Below are positions 56,457-63,845 of a stretch of DNA of 64,000 nucleotides, one piece after another. The notes beneath the pieces were generated by a model. That model had not been told where the DNA came from. It did no database searches and saw only the letters and a program-made list of their open reading frames with translations. Positions within the stretch are counted from its first letter, which is position 1. Every line of letters starts with the position of its first letter. Origin of the DNA: G965267335 sp965267335 (GTDB lineage: Bacteria; Bacteroidota; Bacteroidia; Cytophagales; JAAEPT01); assembly GCA_965267335.1 (NCBI GenBank), contig OZ253953.1:3534001-3598000 (forward strand). Direction: 5' to 3'. The translations under genes were made by a program, and so were the position numbers.

Positions 56457-59291
56457 ATGGATTTCAAATCATTACTCCTGAAGTGGAAGACCCATATTGC
56501 TACAACCTATTTGGCTTTAGTGGCACAACTTTCTTTTTCCCAACTCCCCGAAATTATCAACTATACTACCGATGATTACCCTGGTCACTCCACCAATTTT
56601 TCAGCAATAGAGGATACTTCCGGTGTGATCTACTTTGGAAATGCCTATTCTGTTCTTGAATTCGATGGGATATCCTGGCGTACCATAAACACCAACAGTG
56701 TTTCTCCATCTTGCTTCGCCAGAGATTCCTCAGGCAAAGTATACGTTGGGCTTTTTTCTGATTTGGGTTATCTGGACAAAAACCAAACAGGTCAGACTTA
56801 TTTCGTTTCACTAAAATCAAAAATAGCCCCAAAAAGCACCAGTATTACCCACATCAATAATATGGTGGTACATCAAGGCAATGTTTATTACTGTTCTGAA
56901 AACAATGTGTTTGTCTATGATGGTGACACGGTCATCACCTTAAGCCCACCCAAGTCACCAAGTGGTGAATCAGGTGTATTCTCTTACATGGGCGTAATCG
57001 ACAACGAACTTGTAGTCCACGATTATGTCAATGGAATCCTAAAAGTGGAAGGCACGGAATTCAAAGAATCGTCTATTCGAACGAACATCCCCCAATCCTG
57101 GATTGTCGATATATTCAAAACCTCATCACACCATGTATACATTGCTCCACACACCATTTACTTTGAAAATGGTGAGGAATTATCTGCCTATGATATCGAA
57201 GGCAAACCAACCATCGTTCGTGCAAAACAACTGAATGATAACCAGTATTTGCTCGCAACTATTGAATCCGGAATCCTGGTATGGGAACGTAACAAAGGCA
57301 TTATCAGAAGATATGACACTGAGGCGGGGCTTACAGATAATCACGTTCTTTTCCTGTTTGAAGACAGTCAAGACAATCTTTGGGCCACGTTGAATAATGG
57401 CATCTCACTTATCCGAATAAATGCCAGCATCGAATATTTTAATAAGTTACAGGGGTTAGAGGGAATGGGCTATTCAAGCCTTTATACAAATGACACTCTT
57501 TTTCTGGGCACCGCCCATGGACTCTATTATTCTCCGAACTGGTCCAGTACTAATCACCATGAATTTTCGGCCATTACGCATCGAGGCCCAATCAGGGAGT
57601 TGAAGGTTCTCAGGGGGAGTAAACTCTTCTCCGATGTTGCTGATTTTTATACACTCAAAGGAACAAACGTAACGAAACTCTCAATCGACACATGGAACAG
57701 CGCATGGGATTTTCAGCTCATACCCGAACATGATTCATTGATGATTTGTGGTACTTATGCTGATTTTAGAATTTACGCTTACCGCAATGGCCAATGGGTA
57801 TATAGAAATACCATTGATGGGTTTAAGGAATCTGCCCGTATGTTTGAATTTGACAAGAATGGCACACTGTGGCTTGTACAAGGTCTTACGGGTCTTTTCA
57901 GGATTGAACTGGATCAGTCATTCACCAAAGCCATATCAATCGAGAACTATGCCGATACATATGGCTTCAAATCTGACTACTTCAACGACATCGTTAAGGT
58001 CGATAATCAAATAAAAATTGCTACGCAAGGTGGTGTATACACACTTGGTAAAAATGACACCCTCGTTAAAGACCCAGCGTTCTCCGAAATTGACAACGAG
58101 ATTAATCGTTTGAGAAAAATTCAGAACACAGACGACCAACTTTACTTCATTAGAAACGAGCGACCTGTATATATAGCGCTGGTTGATGGAAAATATCAGG
58201 AAAGATCGCTGACCCCTTCTAACCTCAAAGACAAACTGGTCGGAAGCTCAGAATACATTGCAAAAATGAGCACAGGAAATCACCTGATCGGCACACAACA
58301 AGGCTTTGCGATATATAATGAAACTAAAGTATCACAATCGAAATTACCTTCTTGCTTAATAAGAAAGGTTGAAGTCATCCATACTGATAAAGACACTGTC
58401 CTGCTCATGGGAAGGAGAAAAGGTTTCAGCTTGCCTTATACCCAAAATCACATTGCTATTCATTTCGCACTACCGCTCTTTGGAAACCATAGCGACACCT
58501 GGTATCACACTGAAGTCATCAACGAAAATGGGCAGATCGTTTTTTCCGGCCGTTCCCAAAGTCCATATAAAGAGTATACCAACATCCATGAGGGCAGCTA
58601 TGTATTCAAAGTTTGGGCCGAAATAAACGGCACTTCATGTCCGCCAACTACCCTGGGTTTTGTAATAGAAGCACCCTGGTATCGATCTACCCTTGGTTAT
58701 GCAATCTACTCCATAATAGGACTTACCATTGGCATTCTGATATACTTGAGAATCAAGTCTCGGTTTAAGCGTCAGGCTCAAAGGCTCGAAGAAAGAAGGC
58801 TGAAAGACCTGGAGGATAAAGAGGCGATGCACAAGGCAGAAATACTTGAAATCGAGCTCCAACAAAAGAATGAGGAAATGGCCTTCATGGCTTTACAGTT
58901 TGCTGAAAAGAAGAAGTTCATGAGTAACATTACTGATGACCTGAAGCAATATGCCAGTAAGGTAAAGGATAAGTCCATTGCCACCGAACTGAAAGCCATG
59001 GCACGCAATATCCATCTGGATGATAAAGACGAAGAGAACTGGGAAAATTTTCAGAACCATTTTGATAAAACTTCAGATAATTTCTTCCAAAAGCTTAAAG
59101 AGCTTGACCCTAAGATGAGTGAATCTATGTTATTGATGTGTTCATACGTAAAAATGGGAAAATCGAATAAGGAGATAGCCGAACTCCTTAACGTGACTCT
59201 CAGTGCCGTAGAAAAAAGAAAGTCAAGACTCAAGGAACGACTAGAAATTGATCCTGCCGTATCACTTACTGAGTTTCTGGCAAAACTTTAA
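56457..59291 (+). CDS. Hybrid sensor: propeller / Y_Y_Y domain with LuxR-type HTH
   Basis: This 944-residue one-component regulator has a signal peptide or anchor at the N-terminus (about 1-29). About ten propeller repeats follow (residues 35-650, for example DGISWRTINTNS and EDSQDNLWATLNNGISLI). A Y_Y_Y-type beta domain (about 670-750) ends in YTNIHEGSYVFKVWAEING. One membrane helix (about 758-780) precedes a coiled coil (about 785-840). The C-terminal HTH is SNKEIAELLNVTLSAVEKRKSRLKERL (conserved core NKEIAELLN..LSAVEKRKSRL). It likely senses a periplasmic signal and binds DNA directly. The target is unknown; the nearest gene downstream is a degraded ORF. Confidence 0.88.
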   Translation: MDFKSLLLKWKTHIATTYLALVAQLSFSQLPEIINYTTDDYPGHSTNFSAIEDTSGVIYFGNAYSVLEFDGISWRTINTNSVSPSCFARDSSGKVYVGLFSDLGYLDKNQTGQTYFVSLKSKIAPKSTSITHINNMVVHQGNVYYCSENNVFVYDGDTVITLSPPKSPSGESGVFSYMGVIDNELVVHDYVNGILKVEGTEFKESSIRTNIPQSWIVDIFKTSSHHVYIAPHTIYFENGEELSAYDIEGKPTIVRAKQLNDNQYLLATIESGILVWERNKGIIRRYDTEAGLTDNHVLFLFEDSQDNLWATLNNGISLIRINASIEYFNKLQGLEGMGYSSLYTNDTLFLGTAHGLYYSPNWSSTNHHEFSAITHRGPIRELKVLRGSKLFSDVADFYTLKGTNVTKLSIDTWNSAWDFQLIPEHDSLMICGTYADFRIYAYRNGQWVYRNTIDGFKESARMFEFDKNGTLWLVQGLTGLFRIELDQSFTKAISIENYADTYGFKSDYFNDIVKVDNQIKIATQGGVYTLGKNDTLVKDPAFSEIDNEINRLRKIQNTDDQLYFIRNERPVYIALVDGKYQERSLTPSNLKDKLVGSSEYIAKMSTGNHLIGTQQGFAIYNETKVSQSKLPSCLIRKVEVIHTDKDTVLLMGRRKGFSLPYTQNHIAIHFALPLFGNHSDTWYHTEVINENGQIVFSGRSQSPYKEYTNIHEGSYVFKVWAEINGTSCPPTTLGFVIEAPWYRSTLGYAIYSIIGLTIGILIYLRIKSRFKRQAQRLEERRLKDLEDKEAMHKAEILEIELQQKNEEMAFMALQFAEKKKFMSNITDDLKQYASKVKDKSIATELKAMARNIHLDDKDEENWENFQNHFDKTSDNFFQKLKELDPKMSESMLLMCSYVKMGKSNKEIAELLNVTLSAVEKRKSRLKERLEIDPAVSLTEFLAKL

Positions 59292-59296
59292 GGAAG

Positions 59297-59611
59297 ATGC
59301 CCGGCATCGCAGCTGCTTCCGATCTGTTGTGTAGTGAAATCAAAATCTATCAGATTTGCAAGAAACAGCTGGATTGGGCGGGTAAACATAAGGAGTTAAG
59401 TACTAAAGTAAAGCTTTCAGATATTTATTCAGGCCCCATCCGGACCTTCTAATGTTTTCAAGAGCTTGCTACTTATTTCAAAGATAAGTTTGAGCAACTA
59501 TCAAAAACAGCCTTGGAAGACCAAATTAGGTCGATGTCCGGCAAATGTGCGGTAAAAAAGGCCCAATCCTCCATGTATCTTGACGCTATACACTTCAAAA
59601 AGAGCCTTTAA
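59297..59611 (+). pseudogene. Degraded small gene with one in-frame stop
   Basis: A single frame of 104 codons runs from ATG 59297 to TAA 59609-59611, broken once by TAA at 59450-59452. Both halves have normal-looking composition (SEIKIYQICKKQLDWAGKHK; ATYFKDKFEQLSKTALEDQI). No family is recognised. The rest of 59612-59815 shows no ORF. Confidence 0.4.
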
Positions 59612-59815
59612 ACTCACGATCTTATGGGAATCACTACCACCATTTGTGCCCATTTAGCAATATGACAACCTCAGGTCATGGAAGTGACGATAAATTTCAT
59701 CTTTACTCATTTATGAATTACTAGCAAAACTGCATCTATCAATTACAGTACAGACCCATTGAACTTTTTAATAGACAAGCTGTACTGGAAAATGTATCAT
59801 CTAAATCAATCAATT

Positions 59816-60703
59816 ATGAACTTTTTAAAGAAACTCAGCTTGGCTTCCGTTCTATTTTTAATTAGTCACACACCATTTGCACAATACAACAAGTGTGCTG
59901 GGAAGAATAGAATCATGGAGCGAGCTCAATCGGAAAGCGGGGATTATGTGGAAAGACAAGTCGCCACAGATTCCTATGGCAATGCTGCAGGTAATCAATA
60001 CGACCTAGCCGTTGACGGAGCATTTGAAGGACAGACTATTGCCGTGCTTCACCTGTATACCGGTGAAGGGTTCGATTTTTCAAAACCACAACAGGCATTA
60101 AAGGAAAAAGGATTTTCGGTGTACCGATGGCTGAATCAGGCCCCTCCTATCGAAGAGTTCGAAGAAGCCCTGGAAAAGTCCTGTCAACTCTGGATTATTT
60201 CAGACATGACTAGCAAGCTGTCGGATGAGCACCTGGAGGTGATTAAACTTTATTTCGAAAGTGGCCGAGGAGTTTACATATGGGGTGACAACCAACCTTA
60301 CTACGCAGACGCCAATGCAGTAGCCGAAGCATTAATAGGCAAAAAAATGTCAGGGAATATCCTGGGTGATAAAAGTGTAGGGTTACAAACTGATAGTACA
60401 AAAACTGGTTTGGTAAGAAACCATTTGATCACTACAGGTCTTGAGACTGTGTATGAAGGAATCACCATTGCTACCATAGAAGATGGTAAGAATCTGACTC
60501 CCCTTCTGTATGGATCGTCTCAGAACCTTGTGGCTGCCGCCTACGAGGAGGATGGCAAGCGACTAATCATTGATGGTGGCTTCACCAGGCTCTATGTAAA
60601 ATGGGAAACTGCCGGAACAGACAGATATGTCAAAAATGCTGCAGCCTGGTTGGTCAACTATGAGAGGTTTGGGGATGAGGTCGTAGCGAATAAAGAGAAC
60701 TAA
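59816..60703 (+). CDS. Secreted protein with glutamine amidotransferase-like fold
   Basis: This protein has 295 residues from ATG 59816; the frame is open 19 codons further upstream but the signal peptide (NFLKKLSLASVLFLISHTPF, then AQ) begins here. After the signal, alternating strands and helices (IAVLHLYTGEGFDFSKPQQAL, LWIISDMTSKLS, YFESGRGVYIWGDNQPYY) suggest a class I GATase-like or DUF4350-like Rossmann fold. There is no visible Cys nucleophile in a GxCxG elbow, so it is probably a non-catalytic binding protein. It stands alone between the degraded ORF and the methyltransferase gene. Confidence 0.65.
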   Translation: MNFLKKLSLASVLFLISHTPFAQYNKCAGKNRIMERAQSESGDYVERQVATDSYGNAAGNQYDLAVDGAFEGQTIAVLHLYTGEGFDFSKPQQALKEKGFSVYRWLNQAPPIEEFEEALEKSCQLWIISDMTSKLSDEHLEVIKLYFESGRGVYIWGDNQPYYADANAVAEALIGKKMSGNILGDKSVGLQTDSTKTGLVRNHLITTGLETVYEGITIATIEDGKNLTPLLYGSSQNLVAAAYEEDGKRLIIDGGFTRLYVKWETAGTDRYVKNAAAWLVNYERFGDEVVANKEN

Positions 60704-60716
60704 TTTATGATAAAAT

Positions 60717-60753
60717 AGGCGCAGACAATTACAGGGTGATCTTGTCTGCGCCT
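60717..60753 (+). terminator. Strong hairpin after the secreted GATase-fold gene
   Basis: The arms 60717-60728 and 60742-60753 form a 12-bp perfect stem with a 13-nt loop, but only a weak T tract (TAAATTT) follows. It is probably a terminator. Nothing else is seen in 60754-60999. Confidence 0.65.
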
Positions 60754-60999
60754 TAAATTTCCGCTCAATACTGGAAACCGATACAAGTGTATGAAATAAT
60801 GAATCACTGTACCGCATTTGGTCACCCGACAAATACCAGACACCCCTTTGCAGTACTGATAGTGATAAACAAATTCGAGTAGGTCACCTCTATCTTCTAA
60901 TCTCTAAGGGCAGATTAATGGATTAAAAAGGAAGACATTGATCCGTTTAAAAACGGAAAAAGAATTTCTCCAGAAAAAAATTGCCGCTATTTTTAAATC

Positions 61000-61875
61000 G
61001 TGTCTAAACTCCAATACCCATCAAAGGAAATAATTACTAATCATGATGTAGCTGATTACTACGACTCCACGCTGATTCACTATAAACAGTGGTGGAAATT
61101 GAAAAAACATCTAGGGTTACACTATGGCATATGGCTGAAAGGCACAAGAACATTTGGTGATGCCCTCATCAATACAAATCGCATCATGAGCCAGATCGCA
61201 AAGATAAAAAGTACTGACATCGTCTTAGATGCGGGTTGCGGTGTAGGAGGCACCGTATTTTTCATTCACACACAGACTGGAGCCCAGGTTACCGGAATAA
61301 CACTCAGTGAAAAGCAATTAGCGTATGCAAATGATATTGCCCGGACTCAATATCCAAGCAGCCCAATTGAATTTTTGAAAGCTGATTATCTCAACACGCC
61401 ATTCGAAGACGGTTCATTTGATGTTATCTGGGCCTGTGAGAGTATGTGTCATGCCAAGGATAAGCAACAATTTTTGGAAGAGTGTCACCGGTTACTTCGA
61501 AAAAACGGCCGACTTATCATTGCGGATTTTTTCTTACCTACTACAGGTTTGCCTAACCCCCATGATTGGATTGAAAAGTGGCAACAAACCTGGGCAGTAC
61601 CTGATTTCACAACAGCTGAACGGTTAAACGAGTTGTCCATAAGTACCGGTTTTGAAAAAGTAGAATATACAGATTACACCCTACAGATCAGGAGAAGCTC
61701 AAAAAAGATGTATCAATCTGCAATGATGGCCTGTGTCCCCTCCGAATTATACAAAATCATTAACCCTAAAGTGAGTCGCTACGCCAGAAATCATTATAAA
61801 TGTGGAGTTTATCAATACAAAGCACTAAAGGCAGGTCTTTGGAATTACAATTTATTTTTGGCCACTAAGCGCTGA
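61000..61875 (+). CDS. SAM-dependent methyltransferase
   Basis: This 291-residue class I methyltransferase starts at GTG 61000. The SAM-binding motif I is VLDAGCGVGGT (about residue 75), motif II region VTGITLSEKQLAYA, and motif IV FDVIWACESMCHAKD. The IxLSxxQ segment and CESMCHxxD resemble the tocopherol/sterol C-methyltransferase and cyclopropane-type group. The substrate is therefore probably a small lipid or quinone-like molecule. It is followed closely by the DUF1801 gene. Confidence 0.88.
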   Translation: MSKLQYPSKEIITNHDVADYYDSTLIHYKQWWKLKKHLGLHYGIWLKGTRTFGDALINTNRIMSQIAKIKSTDIVLDAGCGVGGTVFFIHTQTGAQVTGITLSEKQLAYANDIARTQYPSSPIEFLKADYLNTPFEDGSFDVIWACESMCHAKDKQQFLEECHRLLRKNGRLIIADFFLPTTGLPNPHDWIEKWQQTWAVPDFTTAERLNELSISTGFEKVEYTDYTLQIRRSSKKMYQSAMMACVPSELYKIINPKVSRYARNHYKCGVYQYKALKAGLWNYNLFLATKR

Positions 61876-61932
61876 AACAAGTTGCAACCGCTAATAAACT
61901 GTTTATTAAATTTAGGTAGAAACAATCAGGAG

Positions 61933-62295
61933 ATGAACATTAATTCAGAAGTAGATGAGTATTTAAGCAAAAAAGGGCATCCCCTTACCAAGGAAATCGA
62001 CAAAGTACGAAAAATCATACTAGAGACCGACCCCAGAGTAGAAGAATGCATCAAATGGAGTAGCCCGACCTTCATGTACAAAGGTAATATGGCTTCCTTT
62101 TTTATGAATGCGAAAAAGCATATTAGTTTGATGTTTCACAAAGGAGCCATGATCAATGATCCGAGTGGCTTATTGCAAGGTGAAGGAAAGGAAGGTCGCA
62201 CGGCTAAGTTTGCGGATATGGACGAAATTGAGAAACGAAAAGAAGACCTTCAGGCCGTTGTCAAGGAATGGATTAACATGATGGATGAGAATTAG
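61933..62295 (+). CDS. DUF1801 (YdhG-like) protein
   Basis: This protein has 120 residues from ATG 61933, preceded by a good AGGAG sequence; the TTG at 61882 in the same frame adds 17 unconserved residues. The family core is seen (EVDEYLSKKGHPLTKEIDKV, EECIKWSSPTFMYKG, SLMFHKGAMINDPSGLLQG). Members are small cytoplasmic proteins with an unknown role. It lies 58 bp after the methyltransferase gene. Confidence 0.88.
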   Translation: MNINSEVDEYLSKKGHPLTKEIDKVRKIILETDPRVEECIKWSSPTFMYKGNMASFFMNAKKHISLMFHKGAMINDPSGLLQGEGKEGRTAKFADMDEIEKRKEDLQAVVKEWINMMDEN

Positions 62296-62301
62296 CCGTG
62301 T

Positions 62302-62343
62302 ACAAACGTTTACAAACGCATACAAACGTTTGTAAACGTTTGT
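62302..62343. repeat. 17-bp perfect inverted repeat upstream of the integrase gene
   Basis: The arms 62302-62318 and 62327-62343 (ACAAACGTTTACAAACG and its complement) are separated by 8 bp. The centre is itself palindromic (ACAAACGTTTGT at 62322-62333). It ends 38 bp before the integrase ATG. It could be an operator, a recombinase-binding (attI-like) site, or both. Confidence 0.8.
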
Positions 62344-62381
62344 TAGACGAATCTTTTCAACTGAATTGTTTTAGTTGCAAT

Positions 62382-63344
62382 ATGGAACAAGCAATTCACG
62401 AGGTATTACGCAAACTAAAACTTTGCCGGTACAGTAAAAACACGCAAGAAATATATCTCAGCTGCCTTAAAAAGTACTTTGCCTGGTTAAATCCTAAACT
62501 ACCGGAGAACGGTACCAGAGAAGATATTGAAAATTTCTTGCTGAAAATCATCGACCATGGATTATCAAAGAGTACTCAAAATCAATATATCAATGCCATA
62601 AAGTTCTATTATGAGCAGATTCTAAAACAGGAAAGATCTTTTTATCACTTCGATCGTCCAAGGAAAGACAAAAGACTCCCAACCTTTTTAAGCAAAACAG
62701 AGGTTGAACGCCTCATCCTCGTTACCACTAACCTAAAACATAAGGTAATTATTTCAATGCTCTACTCGGGTGGATTAAGGGTTAGTGAGCTTATTAACCT
62801 CAAAATAGCTGACATCAACAGCAATCAGATGTTACTACATATAAATTCAGCAAAAGGTAACAAAGACAGAGTTGTTCCTATATCTCCGAAAATTCTTGAA
62901 TTACTTAGAGAATATTATCGAGAATATCGCCCTAAAATATATCTCATAAACGGAGCCAGGGAACTTCAGTACACTACATCAAGCATTAATAAACTATTGA
63001 AGAAATATGCTCAAAGAGCTCAGATCAAAAAACCTATTTCAGCGCATAAATTGAGGCATTCGTACGCCACACACATGTTAGATGCTGGTGTAAATATTCG
63101 GTACGTTCAGGAATTACTTGGGCATTCGAGTTTAAAAACTACGATGATTTACACGCATATTAATAAAAAACGTTTTCGGAATTGCCCAGCGTTTTTGATA
63201 ACTTGGATATATGAATATATAAGGAACAGTTCCTTATATTCTTACGTTGATAAATATTCTCCCTCCGGTCGAACAAAATCCTTCCGTGCGTCTGCTCCGC
63301 ATACACACTCCCAGTATTTTGACTATTTATCAACGACCCGCTAA
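62382..63344 (+). CDS. XerD/phage-type tyrosine recombinase (integrase), C-terminus frameshifted
   Basis: This site-specific recombinase has 320 residues from ATG 62382. The in-frame GTG 62298 lies upstream, but its extension runs through the inverted repeat. An N-terminal SAM-like core-binding domain (1-95) precedes the catalytic domain with R133, K158, H222, R225, H248 and Y257, all six expected residues. It lacks the extra IntI domain between K158 and H222. After N267 the +1 frame (from 63182) reads LPSVFDNLDI then TGA at 63212-63214, the usual end of this Bacteroidota integrase group. The annotated frame instead runs 53 unrelated residues to 63344. A one-base deletion near 63180 is likely; activity may survive since Tyr precedes it. 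Confidence 0.85.
   Translation: MEQAIHEVLRKLKLCRYSKNTQEIYLSCLKKYFAWLNPKLPENGTREDIENFLLKIIDHGLSKSTQNQYINAIKFYYEQILKQERSFYHFDRPRKDKRLPTFLSKTEVERLILVTTNLKHKVIISMLYSGGLRVSELINLKIADINSNQMLLHINSAKGNKDRVVPISPKILELLREYYREYRPKIYLINGARELQYTTSSINKLLKKYAQRAQIKKPISAHKLRHSYATHMLDAGVNIRYVQELLGHSSLKTTMIYTHINKKRFRNCPAFLITWIYEYIRNSSLYSYVDKYSPSGRTKSFRASAPHTHSQYFDYLSTTR
63217..63243 (+). terminator. Hairpin after the original integrase stop
   Basis: ATATAAGGAA, a 3-nt CAG loop, then TTCCTTATAT at about 63219-63241, followed by a T-rich stretch. It lies just after the TGA of the unshifted frame, which supports that stop as the original gene end. Confidence 0.6.
63245..63335. repeat. 91-bp inverted-repeat site 1 (attC/attI-like)
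   Basis: The perfect 12-bp arms are 63245-63256 (CGTTGATAAATA) and 63324-63335. The interior holds a small hairpin (TGCG...CGCA near 63285-63300). Its right arm shares CAACG (63331-63335) with the left arm of the larger site, so the two structures cannot form at once. The length is within the range of integron attC sites. Confidence 0.7.
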
Positions 63345-63599
63345 ACCAAATTGAGCATCCTACCCCAAATCAACTATCGACCGTCAGTCGGCTTCGAGCA
63401 AAACATTCATCAACATGAGCTAAACTCAATTTGATTCGGTATTTCGAGCTCCCAAAATTAAGAAAGTGTTTTACGTACGGTGTGATACACCTACTCTCAA
63501 ATCAAAACCAACATCTATATCGAAACAGCTATGTTGGTTTTGATTAAACACTTTCTTAATTTCTGCTCTCAACACCGAACTGCGTTTAGCGGGTCGTTG
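63331..63599. repeat. 269-bp nested inverted-repeat site 2 at a putative cassette boundary
   Basis: The outer arms 63331-63346 and 63584-63599 are a perfect 16-bp pair (CAACGACCCGCTAAAC / GTTTAGCGGGTCGTTG). Inside, hairpin A pairs 63347-63355 with 63425-63433. Hairpin B pairs 63455-63471 with 63546-63562 (17 bp) and 63500-63514 with 63531-63545 (15 bp), leaving a one-sided 28-nt bulge that holds its own GGTGT/ACACC hairpin. No gene lies in 63345-63617. Confidence 0.85.
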
Positions 63600-63617
63600 T
63601 GTGTAATTAGAGTAAAG

Positions 63618-63842
63618 ATGAAAAAGTTGGACGTAAAACATTTCTTAGGAATCTATCAAATTAGACAAAGAATGCAGGAGGATGGAGTAACTAATCCAAG
63701 TTCTGAGATCAAAGATTTCACTCGAGAATTTGTCGAGAAATTATCAAAGCTTCCTTTGGATGAAGAAATTAAAGTTGAGAATCATTCTTTTTTTGACTCT
63801 AAGGGAAATTTGATTGCAACAATCCCTTCAACAGAAGAATAA
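63618..63842 (+). CDS. Small hypothetical protein, first ORF of the putative cassette
   Basis: This 74-residue protein starts at ATG 63618, 18 bp after the right arm of the 269-bp site. The frame stays open upstream through that arm, but the ATG is the only start outside the repeat. The protein is charged and helical at the start (HFLGIYQIRQRMQEDG) with a C-terminal strand pair (KVENHSFFDSKGNLIATI). No family is recognised. The next ORF begins 3 bases after its stop, so the two form a small operon. Confidence 0.65.
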   Translation: MKKLDVKHFLGIYQIRQRMQEDGVTNPSSEIKDFTREFVEKLSKLPLDEEIKVENHSFFDSKGNLIATIPSTEE

Positions 63843-63845
63843 TAA

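Noticed and set aside
62300..62345. Possible mini CRISPR or iteron array from repeated ACAAACGTTT words
   Set aside because: The units are 9-11 bp, abut without unique spacers and form one perfect inverted repeat. This is a palindrome, not an array.
62342..62348. GTTAGAC as a true integron attI core site
   Set aside because: It matches GTTRRRY, but a 7-mer this degenerate is expected about once per kilobase; kept only as a remark.
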